DNA from: CAZGSN01 sp964371655
GTDB taxonomy: Bacteria > Desulfobacterota > Binatia > HRBIN30
Reading direction: 5' to 3'
Assembly (NCBI GenBank): GCA_964371655.1
Contig: CAYJOD010000076.1
Span: 1-31,349 of the forward strand
Length of the DNA: 31,349 bases
Shown: in pieces, positions 17,459 through 25,351 of the stretch
Layout of the letters: each line of letters begins with the position of its first letter
Position numbering within the stretch: position 1 is the first letter of the stretch
The notes under the pieces: generated by a model
What the model was told of the DNA's origin: nothing
Seen by the model: only the letters and a program-made list of their open reading frames with translations
The model's database searches: none
Program-made: the position numbers and the translations under genes

Positions 17459-18070
17459 ATGTTGTCAAACCTCCGTAGCGTGCTCGCTCTCTTCGCGGTG
17501 CCGTGCGTTGTCAGCACGGCGATGGTCCTATCACTTCTGCCGCCTGGGATGCGGCCCTCAAGCGCACTCGCCGTTGCAGCGGCGCTCGCGCAAGAAGCGC
17601 CGCCTGAACCCCACTCGACGCCAGGGGATGAAATCACCGCAGACGGTGCCGCGGTGATCGTCCCGGGCAAAGAAGCACTATTGGCGGAGATGCTGGGAGG
17701 CGGAGAAACGTTGGCGGGCGAGTGCAAGTTTATGGGTGGAAAGATTGAGCGCGCCTTGGTCCGCGGCACCTACAAGTGCGCCGCCGGCGAGGTCGTGCTC
17801 GAGCTGCGGCACCCGAGCAGGGCGACGGCCCCCGCCGCGACGACGTCCGCCTTCGCGATCACGGTGCTGAGCGGCACGCCGCCACCGGCCTTGGTAAGCG
17901 AAGTGGCCGCGCGCATCCGCGCCCGCGAGAGCGACTTCGCGTGGAAGTTCCTGGCTCCTCCCCCAAAGCGAGCCTCAACCTCAATCCTCCTCGCCGCGGT
18001 CCTGGTGCTGGTGGTTCTGGCGGCGCTCGCCTTGATGCTGCGGCGACGGCGACGGTCCTCAGCGCCTTGA
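17459..18070 (+). CDS. Exported protein of unknown function with C-terminal membrane anchor
   Basis: 203 residues from the ATG at 17459. A hydrophobic N-terminus (LRSVLALFAVPCVVSTAMVL) acts as a signal or anchor. An Ala/Pro/Glu-rich linker is followed by a compact domain (about residues 65-160) with two Cys residues, in GECKFMGGKIERALVRGTYK and CAAGEVVLEL, which may form a disulfide. The C-terminus is a membrane helix, ILLAAVLVLVVLAALALMLR, with a poly-Arg tail, so it should be tail-anchored with the domain in the periplasm. I do not recognise the family. Frames extending upstream to 17270 run through a repeat and were not used. Confidence 0.55.
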   Translation: MLSNLRSVLALFAVPCVVSTAMVLSLLPPGMRPSSALAVAAALAQEAPPEPHSTPGDEITADGAAVIVPGKEALLAEMLGGGETLAGECKFMGGKIERALVRGTYKCAAGEVVLELRHPSRATAPAATTSAFAITVLSGTPPPALVSEVAARIRARESDFAWKFLAPPPKRASTSILLAAVLVLVVLAALALMLRRRRRSSAP

Positions 18071-18098
18071 GCCCGAATCGGCACCGCACTGAGCCGGA

Positions 18099-18271
18099 AC
18101 ACCTCAATCGGAACCGCGGATAGACGCCGATACACACGGATTCTAATTCTTAACGCCGCGCTGCCACCTGGACCAAAATATACGGCCGGCTCCGCCGGTG
18201 GCTCATCTCCAAGTCCCTGCCGGCCTTATCCTATCGGCGTTTATCCGCGTTCATCCTTGGTTCGATCTGCT
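18099..18271. repeat. Large inverted repeat, family A
   Basis: The left arm ACACCTCAATCGGAACCGCG, then GATAGACGCCGATACACACG, faces CTATCGGCGTTTATCCGCGT and TCATCCTTGGTTCGA. About 75 bases lie between the arms. It sits between the convergent ends of the membrane protein genes at 17459-18070 and 18326-19975. Confidence 0.7.
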
Positions 18272-18325
18272 CTTTTTGCACTGAGTGCGACATCGCGGCG
18301 GTCGAGGACGAGAGCCGCGGCGTGC

Positions 18326-19975
18326 TCAGCCAGGCATCTTGAGTCGATACAACCCGAAGCGCTGCAGTTTGCGCGTCGGTTCGCAGATCTCCTGCCGCGC
18401 CGCGCCGCGGTAGATGCTGCAATCGAGGAACGAACCGGCTTCGATCTCTTGCTCGCGCAGTGGCGAACCGGCGCGAGAGGCCATTAACTCATCGCATTCT
18501 GTTTGGGAGAACCAGTAGTGGCGAATGCCCAGGCAGGGCAGGCCGCGAAAGAGTAGACAATTGCCGTGACCGCAATCGACGTCGTCAGGGCGCTCGAGAA
18601 AGCGCGTCATTCCTACCAGGTCGATCGCTTGCGCTCCGGCGCCGTAGGCAATCATCCGATACTTGTTCATGAGCTCGATCGTTGATTGGCTGCCGCGAAG
18701 CAATACCTCGTCGTCCGGTACGATGATGCGATCGATTCCGGATGGGAGCGTCGCAAACGCGGCGCGTAGGAAATCGTGCTCGGCGATCTCCAGATGCTGC
18801 TCGTGCAGGTTGGACCAGAACAGCAGCGGTAGCGCCGCCGCCCACAGCAGGCAGCCGATCACGGCGACGCGCGCCAGACGCCAACGGGTCTCCCACAGGA
18901 GTGCCAGTCCATATCCAGCCACCACAGCCAGCAGCGCCAGCTGATTAACGAAGGTGCGAGCAATGTTGTGGCCGGGTGTGCCGGACAATAGGAGGAGCGG
19001 CAAGGTCGCGATCAGCGGCACCGGCGCGAACCAGCGCACCCGGCTGCGGCGCATGAGTAAGGCCGCGCCGGTACCGACGAGGAGCGGAACCATGCCGAAG
19101 ATCGGATTGCCGAAGACCTCGCGTTCGACCGCCGGCAGAACCTCTTTGAAGATGACCGGGTTTTGAAACGATAAGCCGGCCCGTCCGACTTCGATGCTGT
19201 AGACCGCAGCAAACGACAGGAGGGCGATCGCGGCGAGAACGTGCTGCCGTGCCAGCCGTCGCCGCTCGGCGAACACGTAGACAGCTGCCGGCCCCAGCAG
19301 CAGAAGATTTTCGTAACGCACCTGGGTAAGCAGCGACAGCCCCGTCGCCGCGGCCATCGCCGTCAGCAGGCGAGCCCACGGGGGCGCGGCGGCGTCGGTG
19401 ATCGACATGACCAGAAAGAGATACGCCGCAGCGGCGATCAGCGACGTGCTGATCGGCAACCCGTCGGTGGCGCAGAACAGCAATGGCAGGGGGTGGAGGA
19501 CCACGAGCAGAGTCGCCAGCGGCGCGAAGGCGCGGTTGCTGGGGGCGAGACGGCGACACAACGCGTAGAGCAGCGGAATGGTCAGCGTCGAAGCCAGGCG
19601 ATTGAGAAAGATGGCGTGCTCGAGGTCGCGCCCGCCGCGCGCGTAGACCAGCGAATACAGCTGGGCAGCGCCGAAATGGCCGCTGTAACCGAGAAGAATG
19701 CGGCTGTAACCGATTCCGCCGAGGTCGGCGAGATTGGAGGCGACGACACCGAAGCGCAGCAGCCCAGCCAACAGCGTCAGCGCCAGGACGGTGAACACCT
19801 CCGTTCTTGCCGTTGGCGACTTGTGCACGCGCGCTGGCGACAGCCTCCATACCACCACGACCGCGGCGCAGAGCACGAAAACGAGGATGTTGATTCGTAC
19901 GGTGAGAAGCCAAAACGGATAGCCGTCATCGCCCCTGCCGAACAGAGCGTCGGACCAACGGACGACGGTGGACAC
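18326..19975 (-). CDS. Polytopic membrane protein, GT-C glycosyltransferase-like
   Basis: 549 residues with roughly 10-12 hydrophobic helices in the first 380 residues (for example INILVFVLCAAVVVVWRL and VFTVLALTLLAGLLRFGVVA). A soluble C-terminal domain of about 160 residues follows, with FATLPSGIDRIIVPDDEVLL. The layout, with an early loop, many helices and a soluble C-terminus, fits the GT-C / ArnT-PMT type of lipid-linked sugar transferases. The block HAIFLNRLASTLTIPLLYAL resembles GT39-like proteins. The diagnostic DE or DD motif of the first loop is not obvious, so family membership is uncertain. The start is a GTG at 19975 without a clear ribosome site; a later start would remove part of the first helix. 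Single gene. Confidence 0.55.
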   Translation of the reverse strand: MSTVVRWSDALFGRGDDGYPFWLLTVRINILVFVLCAAVVVVWRLSPARVHKSPTARTEVFTVLALTLLAGLLRFGVVASNLADLGGIGYSRILLGYSGHFGAAQLYSLVYARGGRDLEHAIFLNRLASTLTIPLLYALCRRLAPSNRAFAPLATLLVVLHPLPLLFCATDGLPISTSLIAAAAYLFLVMSITDAAAPPWARLLTAMAAATGLSLLTQVRYENLLLLGPAAVYVFAERRRLARQHVLAAIALLSFAAVYSIEVGRAGLSFQNPVIFKEVLPAVEREVFGNPIFGMVPLLVGTGAALLMRRSRVRWFAPVPLIATLPLLLLSGTPGHNIARTFVNQLALLAVVAGYGLALLWETRWRLARVAVIGCLLWAAALPLLFWSNLHEQHLEIAEHDFLRAAFATLPSGIDRIIVPDDEVLLRGSQSTIELMNKYRMIAYGAGAQAIDLVGMTRFLERPDDVDCGHGNCLLFRGLPCLGIRHYWFSQTECDELMASRAGSPLREQEIEAGSFLDCSIYRGAARQEICEPTRKLQRFGLYRLKMPG

Positions 19976-20104
19976 GCGGCCACGCTAGCTTGTGGGGCAG
20001 CGCCGATGCAATCGGCCTGAGCGGATTCGTCTCCGCCCGAAAACATCAGCCGACCTCCCGCCCGCGATCAGTTTGGTAGCGCGCCCGAGGCGAATCTTTC
20101 TGTA

Positions 20105-20133
20105 CTGACCTGACGGCGCGCCGCATATATACT
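20105..20133 (+). promoter_or_regulatory. Putative sigma-70-type promoter
   Basis: CTGACC (20105-20110) and TATACT (20128-20133) are separated by 17 bases, matching 4 of 6 and 5 of 6 positions of the sigma-70 hexamers. The start of the next gene is 20 bases downstream of the -10, so the leader would be very short. The spacer contains the palindrome GGCGCGCC. Confidence 0.45.
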
Positions 20134-20153
20134 TTGCGGCGAAAGGAGGACGT

Positions 20154-20567
20154 ATGAGACAGCCTGCCGCACACGTATTCGTCGCGGTCACTCTTGCTTT
20201 CGGCCTCAGTGCCTCTGTTGGTCTGGCCGAGACGCACAAGCTGATCACCTTGCCGACCGACAACACGGTCGCCGTGCAGAACCTAAGAGTCGACGGCGAC
20301 ACCGTTCACGGGACCTTGTCGAACAAGTCCTCGAAGAGTCTGCGCGACGTGCGCCTCGTCATTCGTCATGCGTGGCTGTGGAACAATGAGCGCAAGCCGG
20401 GAACCGACAATCCCGGTCGCGCCGAGTTCTACTCCTTCCCAGGCGAGATTTCCGGGGGTGCCAGCGCGCCATTCAAATACCGCCTCAAGCAACCGCCCGC
20501 CCCCCGTGGCGACGGGAAGTTCATGACCTCGGCCGAGGTGATGAGCTACACCATCGTCGGCCAGTAG
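20154..20567 (+). CDS. Small periplasmic protein of unknown function
   Basis: 137 residues with a clear signal peptide, MRQPAAHVFVAVTLAFGLSA, cleaved near GLA-ET. The mature part of about 110 residues is beta-rich with a central VHGTLSNKSSKSLRDVRLVI, a pattern seen in FxLYD-type, immunoglobulin-like exported domains. An AAAGGAGGA site three bases before the ATG at 20154 is one of the strongest in the window. The gene has its own promoter-like sequence and a hairpin after the stop. Probably a free periplasmic or surface protein; no function can be given. Confidence 0.75.
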   Translation: MRQPAAHVFVAVTLAFGLSASVGLAETHKLITLPTDNTVAVQNLRVDGDTVHGTLSNKSSKSLRDVRLVIRHAWLWNNERKPGTDNPGRAEFYSFPGEISGGASAPFKYRLKQPPAPRGDGKFMTSAEVMSYTIVGQ

Positions 20568-20900
20568 AGCCGATCCCCCCTCGAGGGGACGTTCTTAGAT
20601 TGTTGAATCTCCGTTGCCCGGGCATCGTGCGCGACCGCGCGATCGGCTGATGTCGCGCGACGTCAGCTCAAGGGGCGACACTCTTGACTGTTTCGTGCGA
20701 TTTGACCGCAAAGAAGCTTGCGTGATAGGCCGCATCATCGTGCGGGGCTTCGCAATTCCAAGAGCAGCGGCAGATGTCGACTAAATACCATAGTTCGGCT
20801 GGACTGACCCTCCGGATTATAGAATGCACATGCACCTAACGAAGAAACCGAACATCAAGCGGACGCCTGCAATTGACCCAATTGTCGCGCGGTGAGCCGC
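20568..20900. other. Gene-free region before the HEPN-like gene
   Basis: About 330 bases. It has a short hairpin at 20577-20588 and inverted words GCGCGACC / CGCGCGA around 20630-20660. At 20834-20868 is a stretch starting CACCTAACGAAG and containing CATCAAGCGGACGCC, which looks like one half of an integron attC site. No coding sequence is visible. Confidence 0.5.
20577..20588 (+). terminator. Short palindrome after the periplasmic protein gene
   Basis: CCCCTCGAGGGG, ten bases past the stop codon, followed by ACGTTCTT. Stem length and T content are low, so it is at best a weak terminator. Confidence 0.3.
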
Positions 20901-21521
20901 ATGAACAACGCTCCCCGTCCGCTTGCGCCATCGGCAGGCCGTGTCTTCCTCGCCCTTGGTCAGACGCTGTACGCATGTCAGCTTTTCGAGGCGACGATGT
21001 TGGAGATATTGGCCAATGCCCACGAGGTGCTGGATGGATCGGGCGATGGGAAGCAGTTCTATGCGTCAATCGAGACACTCTCCCGAAAGACCCTCGGGCA
21101 ATTACTCCACACTCTGCGAAAGAGAGCAGAAATACGACCAGATATTGACGATCAACTCAGTGCGGCCCTTGAGGCACGAAACTTTGTCGTGCACCGTTTT
21201 GCGGAGAGTGTGGGTGACGACCTCGCGGATGAAGACAAGATCTTCGCTCTCCAACGTTCCCTCTCCGAAAAGTGCATGATCATCGTGAATGCAAACTCAA
21301 CAGCGGCCGAAGTGCTACGAGCGATCGGGCACCTCAACGCCGAGAGGAGCTATAGAGCCGCTAACGAACTTCGAGACGTTGCCGCTACCCTGAGGGAACT
21401 CGGAGGGCAAACCACTCAGCACAGGTCCAACGTAGCGCGTGGCCACCACGACCGGGCCGAACATGCGGCTGCAGGTGACGGCCGCGGCAAGGCCGCCAAA
21501 CATGGCCCCGTCGGCACTTGA
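20901..21521 (+). CDS. HEPN-like protein of unknown function
   Basis: 206 residues from the ATG at 20901, chosen because GGTGAG lies upstream; a GTG at 20892 is the alternative. The protein is all-helical with no signal peptide. The block LEARNFVVHRF contains R-x4-H (Arg93, His98), the motif of HEPN-type RNases, following LGQTLYACQLFEATMLEILA. HEPN proteins often act as toxins or defence RNases, but many family members are inactive or structural, so activity is inference. The last 35-40 residues (from about RSNVARGHH) are low-complexity and are encoded inside an attC-like palindrome, so the original protein may end near GGQTTQ. Base composition is nearer 55% GC, below the flanking core genes. 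Neighbour: a MazF-type module, convergent. Confidence 0.55.
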   Translation: MNNAPRPLAPSAGRVFLALGQTLYACQLFEATMLEILANAHEVLDGSGDGKQFYASIETLSRKTLGQLLHTLRKRAEIRPDIDDQLSAALEARNFVVHRFAESVGDDLADEDKIFALQRSLSEKCMIIVNANSTAAEVLRAIGHLNAERSYRAANELRDVAATLRELGGQTTQHRSNVARGHHDRAEHAAAGDGRGKAAKHGPVGT

Positions 21522-21536
21522 GCCGCGGCGTTAGGC
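21425..21536 (+). other. attC-like recombination site (putative integron cassette end)
   Basis: A 112-bp imperfect palindrome bounded by GTCCAAC (21425-21431, fits RYYYAAC) and GTTAGGC (21530-21536, fits GTTRRRY). The inner arms CGACCGGGCC and GGCCCCGTCG pair with one mismatch, and GGCCGCGGC/GGCCGCC pair in the centre. The reverse strand of the right half (GCCTAACGCC...GGCTCAAG) has the usual attC half-site look. The stop codon of the HEPN-like gene (21519-21521) lies inside it, as is common for cassette genes. The left half is diverged, and no integrase gene is visible. Confidence 0.4.
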
Positions 21537-21561
21537 TTAAACGGCGAGGATGATTCCGTCG

Positions 21562-21876
21562 TCAGGACACGTCGAGGGCAGCTTTGATCGCCTGATTCAG
21601 CTCGGTGATCTTGTTCGCGTCGCAAGCGCCCATGAGCCGTTTGAGGCGGTCTCGGGGGATCGTCAGAAGATTGTCGAGGTTCGCGACACAGCTCACGGGC
21701 AGGCCTTGGCGTCGGCCGAGAGCTACTTCTGTTGGAAGGTGCCGAATCGTTCGCGTCACCAGCGCAACTACGACCGCACCGATGCTGTGGAGAACAGCCT
21801 CGCGGGTCAGGATGACAACCGGCCGGCTCCCGACTGGCGGCGGCAGCTCCGCCCACCAGATCTCTCCACGCTTCAC
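21562..21876 (-). CDS. MazF/PemK-family toxin (endoribonuclease)
   Basis: 104 residues. It starts MKRGEIWWAELPPPVGSRPV with VVILTR following, then PTEVALGRRQGLPVSCVANL and DNLLTIPRDRLKRLMG, the complete MazF fold signature. MazF toxins cut mRNA at short sequences and are silenced by the partner antitoxin. Its ATG overlaps the antitoxin stop codon by four bases (ATGA, 21873-21876), the usual coupled order. It is convergent with the HEPN-like gene, and its 3' end is 26 bp from the attC-like site. Confidence 0.9.
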   Translation of the reverse strand: MKRGEIWWAELPPPVGSRPVVILTREAVLHSIGAVVVALVTRTIRHLPTEVALGRRQGLPVSCVANLDNLLTIPRDRLKRLMGACDANKITELNQAIKAALDVS

Positions 21877-22088
21877 GCCTCGTCGGCCTTCCAGGCAGAT
21901 AGGTCTGGTAGTTCGCCCAACAGCGCCGCCTGTGCATCGGCCACGTCTGACGGTTCGATATCGGTGATGGCGGCGGCTTCGAGGTACTGCCTGATGGCGT
22001 CCTCGACAAGCGCAGTTACGTCACGCCCTTGTCTGGCCGCAAGATTTCGTAGCTGCACTTCGACGTTGCCGGAAAGCTCGATGCTCAC
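21873..22088 (-). CDS. Ribbon-helix-helix antitoxin partner of MazF
   Basis: 71 residues from the GTG at 22088. MSIELSGNVEVQLRNLAARQ is a typical ribbon-helix-helix DNA-binding start, followed by VEDAIRQYLEAA. The acidic C-terminal tail DIEPSDVADAQAALLGELPD should wrap the toxin. An ATG at 22142 would give 89 residues, but the extra part (MAAHLRLKLRAARSTFG) is encoded next to a palindromic repeat and does not look conserved. No strong ribosome site helps choose. It probably represses its own operon together with MazF. Confidence 0.75.
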   Translation of the reverse strand: MSIELSGNVEVQLRNLAARQGRDVTALVEDAIRQYLEAAAITDIEPSDVADAQAALLGELPDLSAWKADEA

Positions 22089-22144
22089 GCTACCAAATGT
22101 ACTCCGTGCTGCCCGCAGCTTCAACCGCAGATGGGCGGCCATCC

Positions 22145-22191
22145 GGCCGAACCAGCCGCTGGAACCGACGGCGGTAAGCGCCGCGGCGCTT
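22145..22191. repeat. Two adjacent palindromes (CCAGCCGCTGG and AAGCGCCGCGGCGCTT)
   Basis: CCAGCCGCTGG (22152-22162) and the perfect 16-bp palindrome AAGCGCCGCGGCGCTT (22176-22191) stand side by side upstream of the antitoxin gene. They may be a dispersed repeat, an attC relic or an operator. The frame NQPLEPT through the first palindrome is a signature I associate with repeat-derived spurious ORFs. Confidence 0.5.
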
Positions 22192-22228
22192 CGTGAGTGC
22201 TCTCTTCCTCGGCGCTCCCGGCTGCCGC

Positions 22229-23221
22229 CTATGGTTCGTCGGCGACGGAACGGGGCGGAGTGGTGACCGCTGGCACCGGCGCGCGCCAGAGCAGGAACAC
22301 CAGGCCGCCGACCAGATTGCTCGCCAGGACGACGCCGCTGGAAAGCAGACCCAATGCCATGGCCGTGTGTCTGACGATGCCGGCTTTGTGCAAAAAGAAA
22401 ATGTAACCGAACTCGCGGATGCCGACGCCGCCGAAGCTGATCGGGGCCATGCCGGCGATGTTCACCATCGGAACGAATATAAAGAAGTACGGCCACGGCG
22501 TGTCCATCCCGAGAGCCCAGGCGAGGAGAACCTGGCTGAACACCTGCATCACATGGAACACGAAAGCCACCACGCTCGTGGCCAGCAGCAAGCGCGTATC
22601 GTTCCAGTAGGGAGCCAGATCCTTCTCGACCAGCTTTCGCCAGCGGCTGTCATTCGGAAAGAACTGGACGACGAGCCTGGGCACGTACAGCCAGCCGGCA
22701 AGCGTCGCCGGGGGCACGACCCAAGCGCCATAGTAGAGCGGTAAGGGTAGGTGATACCCGGGTTGCAGCAGGACTGCGATCGAACCGATCCACACCAGAA
22801 CGACGAAACCGAGGCCGCGATCGGCGAGAACCGTGGTCAGCGCCAGGGCGCGCCGGCCGGGACCGCCGGCGATGTAGAGAGCGCGGCTGATATCCCCGGC
22901 GACCGTGCTCGGCGCGAACAGGTTCAGGTACATGCCGGTGAAGTACGATCCGAAGAAATGCGAATACGGAGCCGTGAAACCGAGCGGTCGCGACAGCATC
23001 GTCCAACGGATGGAGCTCACGACCATGCTGCCGACGTAACAAAGGAGCGACGCGGCGGCCCATCCCGGTCGTGCTTCCGAAAACGCCCGGCGCAGATCCG
23101 AGCGATCGGTGGTCCAAAACAGTAGGGCCAGCAAACCCAGACTGAGGGAGACCTTGAGCCACGTCGACGACCACCAGTGCTGGGTGGGCGCCGGCGCGTC
23201 TTTGTCACGCTGAGCGTTCAC
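22229..23221 (-). CDS. Flippase-like membrane protein (lysylphosphatidylglycerol synthase TM region family)
   Basis: 330 residues with about seven to eight hydrophobic helices. Family blocks are SSIRWTMLSRPLGFTAPYSH, FTGMYLNLFAPSTVAGDISR and PISFGGVGIREFGYIFFLHK, typical of the LPG_synthase_TM / AglD-like family (the flippase part of MprF). It lacks the soluble synthase domain, so it is a stand-alone membrane protein, presumably moving a lipid or lipid-linked sugar. Its ATG overlaps the stop codon of the gamma-glutamyltransferase gene by four bases (23218-23221), which suggests co-expression. The functional reason for that pairing is not clear. Confidence 0.85.
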   Translation of the reverse strand: MNAQRDKDAPAPTQHWWSSTWLKVSLSLGLLALLFWTTDRSDLRRAFSEARPGWAAASLLCYVGSMVVSSIRWTMLSRPLGFTAPYSHFFGSYFTGMYLNLFAPSTVAGDISRALYIAGGPGRRALALTTVLADRGLGFVVLVWIGSIAVLLQPGYHLPLPLYYGAWVVPPATLAGWLYVPRLVVQFFPNDSRWRKLVEKDLAPYWNDTRLLLATSVVAFVFHVMQVFSQVLLAWALGMDTPWPYFFIFVPMVNIAGMAPISFGGVGIREFGYIFFLHKAGIVRHTAMALGLLSSGVVLASNLVGGLVFLLWRAPVPAVTTPPRSVADEP

Positions 23222-24960
23222 CAGCCGACGGCCTCGCCGCCCTTGCGGCTATCCGAGGCTCCCTCGAGGGTGTTCGGATAAACCCGAATTGCCTGAATCG
23301 CCGCCATTGCCGCAACCTCTTTCACAGGATGGCCGTAGGCCGCAAGGGCTTCGCGCACGTCTGCGGCGATGCCGGGCTCGACACCGAGGAACGGTGGCAT
23401 CCACTGGTCGTGCACGCGCGGCGCCGCCACCGCCTCGGTTGCGGGGAAATCAAAGTCGACGACATCGAGGAGGACTTGCAGCGTTCCGCTGATGATGAAC
23501 GGCCCTCCCGATCCACCCAGGCTGAGAACGACTTTGTTATCCTTGGTGACGATCGTCGGCGTCATGCTGCTCAAGGGACGCTTGCGGGAGGCAACCGCGT
23601 TGGCCTCGGCGCCGATGAGGCCGTAAGCATTCGACGCACCCGGTTGCGCCGAGAAATCATCCATCTCGTTGTTGAGAAGAATACCGGTATCGCCGGCCAT
23701 GACCATGGCGCCAAATCCGGTATTGATGGTTGTCGTGCAAGCGACGGCGTTGCCTTCCGCATCCACGACCGACAGGTGTGATGTCCCATGGTCGCTCGCA
23801 GCCGCCTGGCGCGCTGGCGCGGCGCTTCCATACGCGCGGCGATCCAGGGTTGCTTCGGTAGCGATGCGGGCGCGCAGCCCGCGCACATTCGCCGGGCTGA
23901 GCAGGACGTCCAGCGGCACGGACGCAAAGTCGGGATCGCCGTAAAATTGGGCGCGATCGGCGAAAGCGTGGGTCATCGCCTCAGCGACGAGGTGCGCGTA
24001 GGCGGCGGAGTTGTGGCCGAGGCCCGGCAGCACATCGTCGCGCAGGATGCCCAACACTTCCAACAAGACGCCGCCGCCGGAGCTCGGTGGCGGCATGGTG
24101 ATGATTTCGTGGCCCTTGTAGGAACCGCGCAGCGGCTGGCGCCACGTCGGTCGATAGCCTGCCAGGTCGGCGCCGCTCATCACCCCACCGCGGCTGCGAA
24201 CCGCGGCGACGATCTTTTCGGCAATCTCTCCGTGATAAAAGACCGCCGGCCCGCGACGAGCGATCTTCTCCAACGTCGACGCCAACTGCGGGCGGCGCAA
24301 TGTTTCGCCGGCACGCAGCGGCGAGCCATCCTTATGCAAGAACGTACGCGCCAGCTCCGGCTCGCCGCGTAGCGCGTCGGTTTCGTGCTCGATCTGGTCG
24401 GCTAGATGCGGTTCGATAGGGAAGCCCTCGCGGGCCAAGCGGATCGCGGGCTGCATCACCTGGCGCCAGCTCAGCTTGCCGTACCGCCGCAGCGCCGCGG
24501 CCAAGCCTGCGATCTCGCCCGGCACGGCAACGGCGAGCCCACCGCGGAGACTGAGCTCGGGGATGGCCTTGCCGTCGCGAACGAACATGTCGCGACTCGC
24601 GGCTGCAGGGGCAGTCTCGCGGTAATCGAGCGCGACGGCACGGTGGGCGCGAGCGTTGTAAATCAACATGAAACCGCCGCCACCGAGTCCACACGAAGAC
24701 GGATTCGCGACACACACGGCCAGGGCAGTCGCGACCGCCGCATCGACGGCGTTGCCACCCGCTTTGAGGATTTCGACGCCGGCGGCGGACGCGAGGCGGT
24801 GATCCGCCGCCACCATGCCACGCGGCGACCACGCGGCCTGCGCCGCCCCGCCTGCCGCTAACAGAAGCGAAACGACATACAGCCACGCAGAGATGGAAAG
24901 ATTACGCACCAATCGCCCCCGAACGGCGCGCCCGCGCCCGAGGTGAAAATGGAACCGCAC
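23218..24960 (-). CDS. ggt: Gamma-glutamyltransferase
   Basis: 580 residues. It cleaves gamma-glutamyl bonds of glutathione and similar peptides, or transfers the glutamyl group, in the periplasm. It is synthesised as a precursor that cuts itself at a Thr. The nucleophile here is Thr393 in HGTSHLSVVDAEGNAVA, and the glutamate-binding Arg is in LDYRETAP (Arg114). LGGGGFMLIY and MPPPSSGGGVLLEVLG are further family blocks. The signal peptide is LSISAWLYVVSLLLAAGG ending AQA. The frame opens with a GTG at 24960 directly after the previous stop. A GTG at 24909 or TTG at 24912, closer to the signal peptide and after GGGGGCG, is an equally good start. Confidence 0.93.
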   Translation of the reverse strand: MRFHFHLGRGRAVRGRLVRNLSISAWLYVVSLLLAAGGAAQAAWSPRGMVAADHRLASAAGVEILKAGGNAVDAAVATALAVCVANPSSCGLGGGGFMLIYNARAHRAVALDYRETAPAAASRDMFVRDGKAIPELSLRGGLAVAVPGEIAGLAAALRRYGKLSWRQVMQPAIRLAREGFPIEPHLADQIEHETDALRGEPELARTFLHKDGSPLRAGETLRRPQLASTLEKIARRGPAVFYHGEIAEKIVAAVRSRGGVMSGADLAGYRPTWRQPLRGSYKGHEIITMPPPSSGGGVLLEVLGILRDDVLPGLGHNSAAYAHLVAEAMTHAFADRAQFYGDPDFASVPLDVLLSPANVRGLRARIATEATLDRRAYGSAAPARQAAASDHGTSHLSVVDAEGNAVACTTTINTGFGAMVMAGDTGILLNNEMDDFSAQPGASNAYGLIGAEANAVASRKRPLSSMTPTIVTKDNKVVLSLGGSGGPFIISGTLQVLLDVVDFDFPATEAVAAPRVHDQWMPPFLGVEPGIAADVREALAAYGHPVKEVAAMAAIQAIRVYPNTLEGASDSRKGGEAVGW

Positions 24961-25206
24961 TTACTCGGGCTCGTCGCCGAAGTGCGTGCGCACAATGCGC
25001 TCCTTGATGTATTCGAGAGTGCCGAGGTCTTCGACGATGTCTCCGCCGGTGTCGTAGAAGAAGATCTCGCCGTTCTTGTTGCGCCCGACCGCCACGAGCC
25101 AATCGAGCTGATCGCGGTCTTCGATCAGATAGTTGATCGTCTGCGCGACGCCCTTGCCCGGGATGATGGTGATCTTCGGCTTCAGTGATCTGGGTTGTGT
25201 GCTCAT
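24961..25206 (-). CDS. Small conserved protein of unknown function
   Basis: 81 residues, acidic C-terminus, no signal peptide. The sequence has a Gly-rich start (KPKITIIPGKGVAQTINYLI), followed by WLVAVGRNKNGEIFFYDTGG and EYIKERIVRTHFGDEPE. Its regular beta-alpha pattern and its adjacency to ggt (the stop is next to the GTG start of ggt) support a real gene. I do not recognise the family. ATG at 25206; no clear ribosome site. Confidence 0.6.
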   Translation of the reverse strand: MSTQPRSLKPKITIIPGKGVAQTINYLIEDRDQLDWLVAVGRNKNGEIFFYDTGGDIVEDLGTLEYIKERIVRTHFGDEPE

Positions 25207-25285
25207 AGTTCGCCGCGATGTGTGCTGTGGGGAGGATATGAACCACCCCTCGGCAAGTCAATACGGAGCTCGGCGGTGTGGAGCC

Positions 25286-25310
25286 CGACCTGAGCCGCGA
25301 CCGTCAGGGA
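25286..25310. repeat. 25-bp word shared with 13470-13494 (inverted)
   Basis: CGACCTGAGCCGCGACCGTC plus AGGGA. The reverse complement of 13470-13494 matches it at 24 of 25 positions. It lies in the 145-bp gap upstream of the small protein gene and downstream of the methyltransferase gene. The two copies are 11.8 kb apart in opposite orientation. Confidence 0.75.
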
Positions 25311-25351
25311 ACGGCGATACGCGGGATCTCCCACGGCTAGAATGAGTCGCG

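Noticed and set aside
20834..20868. CACCTAACGAAG...CAAGCGGACG stretch resembling an attC half
   Set aside because: No second half with a GTTRRRY box follows; kept only as a remark.
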